Positions 33,069 to 48,100 of a stretch of 64,000 nt of DNA are shown here, one piece after another. The stretch is taken from the NCBI RefSeq assembly GCF_030704535.1, contig NC_081810.1, positions 682,501 through 746,500 on the forward strand, in the 5' to 3' direction. Under the pieces are notes generated by a model that was not told the DNA's origin, made no database searches, and saw only the letters and a list, made by a program, of their open reading frames with translations. Source of the stretch: Vitis vinifera (Eukaryota > Streptophyta > Magnoliopsida > Vitales > Vitaceae). Made by a program: the position numbers and the translations under genes. How positions within the stretch are numbered: position 1 is the first letter of the stretch; every line of letters begins with the position of its first letter.

Positions 33069-36000
33069 TAACCCTCTATTAATTTCATAGTGGGATATTT
33101 AGCATGCATAAGCACGACAATTTGTCAAATTATAATTTTAAATATACTTAAATTGATAATTATTTAAAATTGCGAATGCATGTTGGGCCTCAATTCCACA
33201 AGAGTCTACCACCTTTTAATCAACATCAAGTACTTTGAGTTATATATGATAAGATATGATCATATGATATTGGGCATGCCCAATTTCTTTCCATCAATTC
33301 TATGGTACAAGAAAATAAATAGTGAAAGTACACAACAAAAAATCAATAGGAATAATAATAATAATAATGCAAGGCATTAAAGATGGTGAATGGACATAAT
33401 TATCATGTAAGGCCTTTGTGTCCTCTCTCTTTTTCTCCTTTAAGACTAAGTACATATGGTGGGTGAGGAAAAAATATTTTTTTCTTACCCACCTAAGGGT
33501 GCCAACAATTTTTTTCATTCAAAGTGCTATTTTTTTATACATTTTTTTTGGGATAACCACCTATTAAGTATTTCCCTAAAAAATACTACAAGTAATTTTT
33601 TTCAATTTTTAAAAAATGTTTTCTAAATTTTATTAAACATCTTTTTTTTTTTTTTTCAAAAACGCTTTTTATATTATAAATGCTTTCTAAAAACAATGTC
33701 AATCAAACTCTAAAATATGTCTAAATTTGACCTCTATTTTTTGTTTAAAATTAGTATTAATCCTATGCTATATTCAAATATCAAATAAGTCTTTGTATTA
33801 AAAATTGATGAGAAAATTCATGTGACAAGATCGTAAATAAATCAAAAACACGTAGAGACATTTTATATATATATAAAACAAAAAATTCTATATGATATTT
33901 GAGAATGATTTAACAATAACATCACTTCAAAAAATAGAAAGTAAAAGAGATTTTTGAGATATTGATGAAAGTATAAGAGTGGATTTTGTATTTTATCCTA
34001 TGATTTCTAAAAGGAATGCAATTGTCCATGGCAATATGATTTTAAGTGACAAGTTTTTTTTTTATTGAATCATTAGTCTTGTCAAAACCACAAAAATTGA
34101 AAGCAAATGCATGAATCAAAACAAAGAAAACATACAATGGACCCATATGAAGGCCACCAAACTTTGCACTCAAAGAATTTGAAGTCAATCATGTTATATG
34201 ATTCATATAATGTCACGTTATTAAAAACAAAACATTCATTATACATAGCTCTAAGAATCATATCTTTACGCATCATCAAGTTTTTATAATTTCCTCGATC
34301 AAACTAAAATATAGCCTAAACACTATAATTATAAAACAACACATTTTTCGACATAATTCAATAATTAGATATAATACAACTGACCCAATAAAAGGAACAA
34401 TTTGTTCACTAAACCATTTGAAAAACCCGTCATTAAACAAGTCTTAATGGATCATCTGAACTAATTAACAACAACAATAATAACACAAAATTAAATCATA
34501 TATGGATAGTTTATACAATTATATTTTTTCCCCTCTTGAAAGGGCACCTAAAAGAATATATGGGCATGTGAATGCCAACTTACTAAGCTCAATAATAAAT
34601 GTTTTAACCAACTTTGTTGGTCCAACACCCGGCAAATAAGTATATATCATACAAAGACTAAAGGTCCCCCATTGTATGGTGGAGAGCCATGCATTTCTTG
34701 CTGTCAAGCTTATCTTCTCCTCATATTTTATGGCCCTATCTGGCTTCTTTTCTCATTCTCAATGATGCCAACCCCTCGAAACCCTTCATTTATTTTTGTT
34801 TGTATATGGTATACCATACATAGATTGGTGAAGTAACAGCCTAGCTAGCTTCACAGCTTGTCACACAATAAGACAATGATAAAAAGGTACAACAACTTCC
34901 ATTGAATTATTTTTAATCTTTATATAAATAAAGAGACTAAATTAATGTTACTTTCAAATTTCACATACTAACACCCACCTAAACATATTTTATGAATAAA
35001 ATTTATTTTTTAGAAAATTATTAAACCCACCTGCTTAAAATAATTTAACCAAAATCTTTCTAAAAAATAAATTTATAAGGGTGATAATTGATGAAATTTA
35101 AAACAAATAATGATAAAACAAGTAATGATTAAGAATATTTATATTATACTCTTTTGTGAAATTCTCTTCCTATTAAAGTAATATTGTTTTTATTGAAGGA
35201 TTACATCGATAAATTGATCAGAAACCTTCAATCCCCCATGTGAATTTTGTTAAACACACCTACCTATTTTTTTTTTAATCTAAAATCTATTTTATAAATG
35301 ATACAAATTTATAAGGAGTTAATTAACATAATTTGAAATAAATGATGATTAGAGATGTGATAATCCGTATATTTACATTAAGTATATATAGGTTTGATGT
35401 GAAAGAGTATATTCTTCAACTCTACTTGATGGAAGAGTTAAAAAGTAGGTTGAACGTGCCTTGACATGGATGTTAATTTTGTTGGGTTGTGGTAGCTAGG
35501 TTCACTAGCTTCATTACTTAGAGATCTTAGAAGTCAAGCTTAGGCCAATTTGATCATTTAGAAATTAATATATTTTTTTTAATTATTGAATTATTATGAG
35601 ACATAAAGTTAAATTTAGAATCCAATTCCAAGTTTCTAGAATTAAATATAAGTAAATGCATACTTTTGTTTGAAATGGTGTTTTCATTATATTGTCCTTT
35701 TGTTACTTTTTGATGATTCTCTTCTAATTTTTACCCTCAAAACTAATTAAAGACTCCCATGACTTATAATTTTGTTCCAAACACCTATTTTTCTTCCCTA
35801 ATAATGAATTTTGTAATTAAATTTATATTGCCATTGACCAAAAGGGGAAGACTAAGATCAAAGGAAAGGTCATTTCTTTCCTTGGGTATTTGGAAGGGTA
35901 AAATTGGTATTGTTAATGTAAATTGAAAATAGAAAATTTTACTTCGTAACTTAAATATGAAAAATAATTTTTTCGACGTATTTTTCATAAATTTGTTGTA

Positions 36001-37240
36001 TACTATTGTGTGCAGTGTATATGTAATACAAAAGTTTTTAAAACATTATTCTTCTTTTCAATTATTTCTACAAACATTTTATTAAAATTAATTCAAAACA
36101 TTTCAATTTTTTAAAAAGAAAAAATTATTTTAAGAGCAAATAAAAAAACTGTTTTTTTTATCAATTTACTAAATGTACTCTCTAAAATAAAAAAATATTT
36201 TAAGAATAGTTATCATAAAGACACTTGATACATTTTAAAAATAATAATAATAATAATAATTTTTGATGCAAAGAGATCCCATTAAAATTAGTTTCATGAC
36301 AATAGGTTTCTAATTCTTATAAATAATATCAAGATATATTTTAAAGTCTCGAAGGTCAATCTATCAAATTACTTCAATAAATTTATAATAATAATAACAA
36401 CAATAATAATAGAGTCATTTATATTAACAATAGTATATGATTTTAAATTAAATTTACTTAATAGCCATTCATTTCAATACCTAGTAATCAAAGTTGTCAA
36501 GTATGAAAGGTTTGTTAAACAAAGTTTTCAAAAATAATTTTTAAAAATAATACTTACAAATAGTTTTTAATTATTTTAATAAAAAAAATTTTAATTTGGA
36601 ACTAAAATATGAAAATTACTTTTCTTTGTTTATACAATGCAAAAGTTACAAAATATTATTTAACATCTTTTTCAATTATAGCTCAAAACATCTACAATTG
36701 AAAACAAAAGTTGATAATCATGTTCTCTAATTTAGAAATTTGATTTTAGTTATAAAAATTGGAAATTATTTAAAAAATGATTCCCAAATATTTCCTAACT
36801 ATCCAATTTTGGTTTATAATAAATTTATAAAAAAAAATTATATATATGAATTTATTTTTAATTATGTAAATATATTTTAAAGTCATGAAAACTCGTGAAA
36901 CTTAAAATTAATAATATTTATATGAAAAATAAAAAATTATTATATCATCATAAATGATTTTAGAATCGATACTAATGCATGCAATCGAGGAAGATAATCA
37001 GAGTTTCGAGCTCGAGTGAATCAAAATTCAAATATATTTAAGCTAAGGGGATATTTATAGGATAAAACCGACCCGACCCACTTACCCGAGTGGTGAAAAT
37101 GAGAGGGGCAAAATGGGAAATTAGAAAATGGGTCGGTGAAAGAGAAAGTGGGGCCCACATAAAGCTGGCTCGAATGGTGGGCCTCTGTTTTCGGACTCCA
37201 AAAAAGAATCAAATTCTATTAAATCTCCATTTTTTTATTC
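33069..37240. other. Long AT-rich intergenic spacer
   Basis: About 4 kb without a supported gene. Most is A/T-run sequence with short (ATA)n or (TAA)n tracts (for example near 33350, 36240 and 36385). A less AT-rich island at about 34520-34880 contains 'cctagctagcttcacagctt' and could be a conserved non-coding block, but I recognise no RNA or protein in it. Confidence 0.55.
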
Positions 37241-37249
37241 TTAAAAAAA

Positions 37250-37300
37250 GGTAGAGAGAGAGAGAGACCAGAGAGCGAAAAGGGTTTCCCTATATATCTC
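37250..37300 (+). promoter_or_regulatory. Alpha-tubulin core promoter candidate
   Basis: A (GA)n tract at about 37253-37268 is followed by 'aagggtttccc' (the reverse complement of a telo-box-like AAACCCT) and a TATA-like TATATAT at 37291-37297. That places a plausible start site near 37320-37330, about 80 nt ahead of the ATG. GA repeats and telo-box motifs are common in plant promoters of housekeeping and dividing-cell genes. The start site is inferred. Confidence 0.4.
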
Positions 37301-37408
37301 TATCATCTTCGCAGGGAAACAAAAAATCTTCTGTATTCTTGGCGGATACTCCGATCTGGACTAGCGATCTACGAATTGGGTTTCTGGTTGTGTTTGGATT
37401 GAGAGAAA

Positions 37409-40647
<3,239 letters not shown>

Positions 40648-41999
40648 GGTGGTTCATCAGGCGTGTCATCTGGAAGATTGGCTGAAGATGTGAGGGTTTG
40701 CCCGCCACCTCATCCCGTATCTCTCTTTTGTTATATGTATCTTGTGTTTTCCATTATCTCTTTTCATGCTATGGAATTGTTGAAGTTGTGCCTTCTTCTC
40801 TGATAAGATGTATTTCTGTGGGATCAAAGGAGTGGTTTTTCAGAATCATGAGTTGCTTTTGCATCATCTCTAGTCAGGAATGTCACAGTTTTGTCTTCTC
40901 TATCCCTTTTCATTGCAGTAAAACACTTTTTAACAGGTCCCTTGAGTCGTTCAATCAAGTTCTATTTGCTCACCCCCCTCCCCCACCACTTCCATGTTCA
41001 ATTAAAGTGCGTGCTCTCTCAATTAAACAGTTTAGATTTATATGCCATTAGTAGTGGTTAGTGCAGAATGCCGACATTCTACTCTGGTTACCATGTGTAA
41101 GTGGTTTGGGATTTAGGATTATTTCAATTTTTTTCAAGGGTTCTCAAAAGTAAAAGGAAATTCTAAACGAACGCTCGAGGCTAATCTATTTGGACTAACC
41201 ATATTGGACAGTTGTCCTTTCCCTGAAGCTAACCGATACCTTTACGATTTCACCCAAAGAGGTCTTCTTTTGGGGAAGCATATGGCTCCTTACCAAGTTG
41301 TCCTAGAGTCAATTTCCTCCCTATTGTTTGGTGTGAGAGAAGGAAAAATATGCAGTAAGGAAAAGTAGCCGCTCCAAATTGATGAAAGGAACTATGGGTT
41401 CAATTTAATCTTGTTACACTAATGGGACAAAGGGTGTCTTTTCATTTGTAGAGGCTGGAGATTTTAGTTTGGTTTGTTTGGTCCTCTGCTTCGGCTGCTA
41501 TCTACATTTGAAAGATCATAGAACAATTTTAAATGATGTGAGGAGGAATGAATGATTGGGTGGTAGGAAGCTAGGGCTTTAATTTTTAATGATGTGAAGA
41601 GGAATGATGATTGGGCTTCGAGAAACCACTGAAAGACAGTTTGGAGACAAAATCTTCAACACACATACGCTATGTTTCAACTACATCCCTAGAAATCCTT
41701 TACTTGTTATCTTTTTGGCTCTTATAAAGAAGAGAAAAAAAAGTCAACTGTGCGAGAACAATCTGAAAGAACTTCGCTGTTCAAAAGAGTTATTATAGGA
41801 TGTGTACTGGGTAGTCTTCTCCCTGTCCAGAATTTCGTAGTTCTTGTAATTGCACCAACATTGAGAGAGACACGGCAATTGTCATAAGAAAGGAAGAGTA
41901 CACAAAACATCTCTAGAATCACAAACATTCTCCCTGTAGTCATCTTCTTAGTATTTTTCTACTTTCATGAGAGGTAAGAGGGGGAGGGGGAGAGGGAGA
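40648..41999. other. Tubulin 3' UTR and intergenic
   Basis: The tubulin 3' UTR probably occupies the first 300-400 nt; I find no canonical AATAAA there. The remainder has no recognisable gene. Short frames such as 41604-41798 lack any domain. The tail of the minus-strand ERF transcript should lie just below 42000. Confidence 0.55.
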
Positions 42000-42812
42000 T
42001 CAACCTGTGCAGAACAGCTGACACAGTGAAGGATCCCAGAAAGCATCATTGGAATCGTAAACATTTTCCATGTACTCATTTACTCCATTCATGGCATTGA
42101 ATGATGCTGATAAATGTCTCTCTACTTTCATGAGCCCGAATTCCGTCATATCTAGGTCTGTTGCTCTGGACAACAACTCAGCATGTTTAGGAAACTCAAA
42201 ACCGTCCTGGGTTGATTGAAGCCAATCAGAACCAGCTGGAAATACCCAGGAGGGATCAAATTGAGATGAACCTAGTCTGAGCTCCCCAATGCAGTTGCTC
42301 AAATCAGGTCTATATGCATCATCAAACATTTGGATATCTTGTTTCACAACATTAGATGCATGACTAGCATTAATGCTATGACTGTTACCACTAGTAGAAC
42401 TAGCTCCAGTACTCATTTCAGTGGGAATAGTTGTCAGAGCAGCAGGAGGCGGAGGATGATTTTGTTTTAAACTCTTTTTGCGATGGAGCAGGTTTCTGAT
42501 CTTCAAAGAGAGCGGAGAATTGGTAGGGGCATGAGTGGCAAAGTTGGTTCGGGTGTTGGAACCACGAAGAAGGCAGGCAGCTTCATCATAAGCTCGAGCA
42601 GCCTCTTCAGCAGTGTTGAATGTCCCCAGCCACATTCTAATCTTCTGTGTCGTGTTCTTGATCTCTGCCACCCATTTCCCAGAAGGCCTTTGCCTCACCC
42701 CAACAAACTTGCCGCTTTTGCTGCATTTGTTGGTTGCTGTTCTTTCCCTGACCTTGGTCTGTTTGCAGGGTGAAGACACCCCATTTGGGTGATTCTGGAA
42801 ATAGAGTTCCAT
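42000..42812 (-). CDS. RAP2-11: AP2/ERF transcription factor, RAP2.11-like, 270 aa
   Basis: Nuclear DNA-binding factor with one AP2 domain at residues 35-91 ([18 protein letters not shown] ... [11 protein letters not shown]). The WLG motif and the RAYDEAA helix mark the ERF family. Domain position 10 is Ser instead of the usual Trp, position 14 is Val (as in DREBs) and position 19 is Asn (neither ERF Asp nor DREB Glu). A basic stretch (RKKSLK, about residues 111-116) follows, then a Ser/Thr- and acid-rich tail likely to act in regulation. There is a single exon, as in most ERF genes. RAP2.11 of Arabidopsis (At5g19790, from memory) acts in low-potassium signalling and also lies between alpha-tubulin and IMB3/KETCH1 genes, which supports orthology. 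The exact target site is not shown by the sequence. Confidence 0.9.
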   Translation of the reverse strand: MELYFQNHPNGVSSPCKQTKVRERTATNKCSKSGKFVGVRQRPSGKWVAEIKNTTQKIRMWLGTFNTAEEAARAYDEAACLLRGSNTRTNFATHAPTNSPLSLKIRNLLHRKKSLKQNHPPPPAALTTIPTEMSTGASSTSGNSHSINASHASNVVKQDIQMFDDAYRPDLSNCIGELRLGSSQFDPSWVFPAGSDWLQSTQDGFEFPKHAELLSRATDLDMTEFGLMKVERHLSASFNAMNGVNEYMENVYDSNDAFWDPSLCQLFCTG

Positions 42813-42872
42813 AGGCTTTGTGTAATGAAAGAAGGTTTTTGAGTTTTGAAGAAAGAGAAGAGGGTGTGATTG

Positions 42873-42882
42873 ATTTTAAATA
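42873..42882 (-). promoter_or_regulatory. TATA-like box of the ERF gene
   Basis: On the minus strand the sequence reads TTATTTAAAA about 65 nt upstream of the ERF start codon. It lies in a non-coding stretch and would give a short 5' UTR of roughly 30-40 nt. Position alone supports it. Confidence 0.35.
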
Positions 42883-43505
42883 AGGGGGCTTGGGGGAGGG
42901 GGGAGGAAGGTAGTGCCTCGCTCGTCTCTGTCTTTATTCCATTGTCAGGTTGTCATAGAGAATTTGTTCCCATGTAAGGATGACTGATTTCTCAACATTC
43001 AGAAGAAGACCAAATCATATGTATGTTCTCTGTTCATTTTTGTTTGTCATTTTATATATTTGCCCTTCTAGTTTATTTGTGTATATGCTGCTCAACATGT
43101 TCTTAACTATTACTTAGTTCGTTCAAGTGATGGGTGTTCTTTTTGTTTTTTAATCGTCCTAAACCAAAATGTTCCTAGTAACAAACCAATGTATGAATGT
43201 CTTTGATTTTATATATATATATGCGCAAGAGAGTGAGTATTGAGTCGGGAGAGGGAGAAAAGGAGAAGATAAACATGGAAGACATGTAGGAATTGGAAGT
43301 TGATTTTTTATTTTAAAAAAAAAAAAAAACACTTGGTGAAGTGAGAGTAGTCAAAGCTGAGACGATGTGTTGGGGTTGTGTTTTTTATGAATGTATTGTT
43401 GTGAAGACAAGAAAGTGCAGGCCAAAGCAAAGCAAGGCATGATGTATATATTAGGTCAACCGGGGAACAAGGAACAAGGAGAGTCGTGAGGGCACGAAGC
43501 CCTGC

Positions 43506-43511
43506 CACGTG
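43506..43511. promoter_or_regulatory. G-box (CACGTG) upstream of the ERF gene
   Basis: The palindrome CACGTG in the context tgcCACGTGggtg lies about 700 bp upstream of the ERF start codon. This extended context matches the G-box/ABRE form bound by bZIP and bHLH factors (established for plants). That it controls the ERF gene is inferred from position. Confidence 0.4.
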
Positions 43512-45175
43512 GGTGCACACCACAATCCCCAACTCCCAGGAGTCAAGAGACAAGAAAACAACACCACCAACCTCAACCTCGACCGCCTTTGATGGAATCC
43601 CACAAAAGTTCTGCAATGGAATCCCTCCTTCCTTTTCCCTCTTCCCTCCTCAAATTCATCCCCCAACCACACTGACTTGAATTAAGAGAGCGAGTGACTT
43701 TAAGAGAATTCATGTTTTCATATAAAAACAATCAATTTATAAACAATTCTTTTAAAAAAAATCATCTTTCTATTATATCACATACTACTAAAAAACTTTT
43801 AATATAATATTTAAATATCAGAATACCAAATGATTTTTTTAATAAAAGTGTTATAAACTAAAAATATTTTAATTTAAATCATATTTCTAAATTGAAAAAT
43901 CTAATTTAAATGTATACATTCTTGTTCTCCTTTATTTCATAAGAGTTTGTGTTCATGAATTAATTTTATTAGAAGGGTACTTAACTAGAAAATAAAAAAG
44001 AATTCCCTTATAAGCTTATACAAAAAGAGTAACAATATTCTACTCATCTCCTTTTTATCACAATTTTTTTACTACCTGGGGCTGGGGGTATAAAAATGAT
44101 AACGAGATTAATAGAAACTTTATTCAAGTTTTTAATGTTTCACAAGTTGATAATATTAATATTAATATTGCATTCTGTTTCTAGGTTTTTGGAATTACCC
44201 TTTAAAATACATTTTATTTGTCATTCAAATTGATTTTAGAGTTAGAATAAGAATCAAAAGTTCATTCCGATTCCTGTAAGAAAACCTTTATTGTAATTTC
44301 TATTATGGTATACCAATCACATAGAGTGATATTAATACTACGCTTAAAACCTTCAGCTTCTAACTTAAAAGGAGAAAAGGCGAAGGGGGTATCCCAATGG
44401 ATCCGGATCTTTCAAGGTTTTGAGGGCACCATTTGCCTCCAAATGAAATCAACCCACTGACAGATATACCATAGGCAACAAAGATAAGCACCCCAACAGT
44501 GGTAAGAGACCAGAGAAAGGCACATTGATATATACACATGGAACCCTTAACCATCAACCACAAATGAATAAATAAAATTCCAAACAGAGGATTCTACTTC
44601 ATTCTTATGCCATTGCCCACCAGGATTCGGATTTTGAAAAAAAAAATAATAACTGCAAGAAAAGAATCACCATTTATGATTTTTTCCAGTCCAAATATTT
44701 CACAATCAAAATGTATGCCCCAAAAAAAAAACAAAGGTAAAACCAAATAAAACACAATCCGACCAAAACTGCTGTAAGAATTGCCTCACAAACAATCCTC
44801 TCAGACCTCACCCACTGAAAGAAAGAGAAACTCACAATACCTCACAAGAACCACAATCACCTTCCCCTTTTCCCTTTTTCCCTTTTTGTTTGGAAGCAAG
44901 AACCCACTATATAACACTCGTAATATACACATTCTACAAAAAAAGGGGGGTTCATTTCAATCCTCATTGTTGGCTTTTCATGCTCAAACCAAACGGACAG
45001 ACGCCAGGTTGTGTAAAACATAATGCAAAAACGAATGATGGGACCATCTTATGGAAAAGAATGGGTAACAAATAATATATATTTATATTTATACTAAACA
45101 CAAGCCGACTGACCAGACCGGACATAACAGTTCTTCCATGCACAGCAAGAAGCCCTTTTTGTCAGTTGAGAGATG

Positions 45176-48100
45176 CTAAGATGAGAGGATTGATTGTAAT
45201 GCAAGCTGCTGCTGGGGCTGCAAGGATGACCAAGTTGAGGCCAAGGTGGAAGGTGGTAGCGTCTGCTGAAGTTGTCTCAGCAAGTTTATCATCCGGCTTA
45301 TGGTTTGCTCTGTTGCAAGATCCTTACCCGCACATAGAACCTACATTAATGATGAATTTTCATCAATAAAGGAAAGATTTTTCCATCAGTTGTAACATAA
45401 AAAGTACCATACTGTATAATGGCAATGTGACTGCTAAATTACAATATTATGCAAGTTAAAACACAATAGTGTAATGGTCATGCGTAGTAGACAAATAGTA
45501 CAAGCATGAATCTTGTCTAATAAGGATTTAGGTGTGCCATGCATATTAACATCTAGGTAGTGGACAGGACAGATAAGACCCTCAGTAAGATGACCTGAAT
45601 GATGACCATAGAAGTGTACCAGGACACTGATGAATGTCTAACCTCCATGATCTGCATTTTAAGATGGATTAAGAGTTTCCTCTTCTAGATTATTGTGAAA
45701 TAACTAATAACTACAACTCAGTGTCACCACTTGGCTTTCTAATACATCAAATGAAAAAATAACACTTATTGATAGGAAATTGTTCCATTGCTAGCATTAT
45801 GAAATCTTAAAATTTTTCTGTTCATGCTTTTTCTTATCCCCTTTCCCTTTTTGTTAATGCTCTGCCTTCCAATAGTCATTCTGAAGAATGTGTCTTCAAC
45901 CCCATATCCCTCCTCAAACCAACTGAACAGATGTGTACATAGGAAGAAAGATCATCTTTGGAATACCCAATACTACCTAGCTTTTTACTAGCAATGCTTG
46001 CTGACATATAACACATTTTGGGTTTGAGAGATGAGAATCATACCATGCTCTGGTTTATATCTTAATCTCAAAGAACAATCATCGGTGATTAATCAATCCA
46101 AAAATAGAGACTAACCTCAGCAAATACTGCAACAATTTGAGGAAGGTATTGATTGTTAGGTCCCAGAAGTTCCCTATCTGACCTGTAGATAAATGAAAAA
46201 GACATGCCTCAGCTTAATCTTGTATGGGGTAGATATACCACACCATAGGAAACAGATAGGAGAATGGATGCATAAAAGTAAAAAACTTTTTAAGTCCTTA
46301 CATTTCAACCATTGAACAAAGTTGGTCATGAACAACTTTGGCCTCGATCAAATCACCCTTTATTGGCAAGCAACTCAACCAGGCAGGAACAACCTGTCAA
46401 ATACCACACAATTTAAGACAGAGGAAAGGCCAACAAAGTTAAATATGGTAGAAAAGAACAAGACTAGCTAATGACGTATACATGGCTTCCTCTAAAGTGA
46501 TGGCAAGCTTCCATTCATCTAAATAAGACTCCTAAAAGGCCTCAGTTTCTAATATTTAATCTTCTTTCATCTTTTTATTTTTCCCTCTTTCAGCTTCATC
46601 ACCTTTACCTTTTTTTCTGCACAGCTCTACACTTTCAACACTTAATCAGCAGTTGCTTTTTAAATCATTAACCCTAAGTCTCATTTCCATACAATCCTAC
46701 CTTTGTGAAACCCCAAATTTTCCTTGCGGAACTAAAATTATCCACTCTACAATATAGGGTCAAAGAGCCAAAAGAAATAATTTTTTTTAAGGCCCACAAG
46801 CCATCAAAAGTAGATACCATTCTAAACCTCAGCCAATCCCTCCATAGATCCCCAAAACCAAAACCCTGGCCTGCTGATATTTGATTGTAGGCAGCCTTAT
46901 TCCTAGAACACACTATAAGGAATGTTCTACACCGTCACCACTTCTGCAACATGCACACATTGAATCAACTTGTTGATATTTTCCAATGTTCTGTACAGCC
47001 AATTTTTTAGGCAATTTTGTTGGAATACATGAGTAGATGATGACAAAATATAATCAACCTGTGCTTAGATATGATATGGTTGAGAAAAGTGAAACTACCT
47101 GAGCTGAATCAATACTGTCACGATGAAACTGGCAAATTTTTCCTAGAGCAGAAACAGCATTATCATATGCCATTACATTATCTGGTTGCAGTGCATTAGG
47201 ATGCCGTATTACGACATTTAGCCTTGAAAGAGCCTCTGAACAAGGCAACTAAGAACTGTTAGTTAAAGGACAATAGCAAAAGAAATTAACTTCCCAACAA
47301 TGTGCAAGTAGAACATACCTCCAACAAGAGGTTTAAATGCAGCACCCCCGAACTCTGCACAAACACCAAGTCCGTATACAGCTGCCTGAAAATAAAATTC
47401 ATGTAGGACAGATGAGAATTTCAGCAACTTTGGGGGAAAAACCACTACAATGTAATCATGCAGACCTGCCGAACATCTGAATTATCATCATTGCAAGCTT
47501 CCAAGAGGAAAGGAAGATATGTATCATAATATCTGTTCCAACCACATTTAGAACAATTACATCGCATAAACAGCCAAAACTGCAACCAAAATTACAAAGT
47601 AAAAGTCCTAGGGGTATATTCACTTACTTAAGAGCCGCTTCACGACATTGCTCTGCAACATCATCAAAGATGCAGATTGCAATCCTTCTCTCTTCGGCTG
47701 TTTTATCTTTGCCCTGGATAAAATCATTTAAAAATGAATGATGCTGCAAGTCAAGCTGCTTCACAGAATTCAACATTGAAAAATTGGAAAAAACAATACA
47801 CAGCAAAAAATGGACCAAAAAAAAAATGGATTCTCTTGCAACAGAGACTATTATTAACTTGAACATTTTGCTGATCAAGGGGATTGTAATTCAGTTTCAT
47901 GCATAACCAGTTAGAATATTTCCTGTGCTTAAGGACCTATGTCAAAAACCAAAAGAAGACAAAAATAATAGGGTGGAATACTATAGGATAAAGTGAATGC
48001 TACTTTGATTTCTCCCTCATCTCTCACAATCTAATTATAAATTCAAATGTCCAACTAACCTTATTATAAATTTTACACATGATAACACTACAGCCAAGTA

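Larger units (their letters stand above)
42813..45175. other. Shared upstream/downstream region of ERF and importin genes
   Basis: The part near 42813-43700 is the ERF promoter side; 43690-44350 is AT-rich; 44350-45175 leads to the 3' end of the importin gene, which is transcribed towards it. No additional gene is supported. The GC-richer piece 43440-43680 contains a G-box (listed separately) but shows no coding family in any frame. Confidence 0.55.

Noticed and set aside
34700..34880. A microRNA precursor in the less AT-rich island
   Set aside because: I compared it mentally with common plant miRNA families and saw no match, and no convincing long stem.
42483..42773. Plus-strand ORF over the ERF gene
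   Set aside because: It is the antisense shadow of the AP2 coding region and has no domain of its own.
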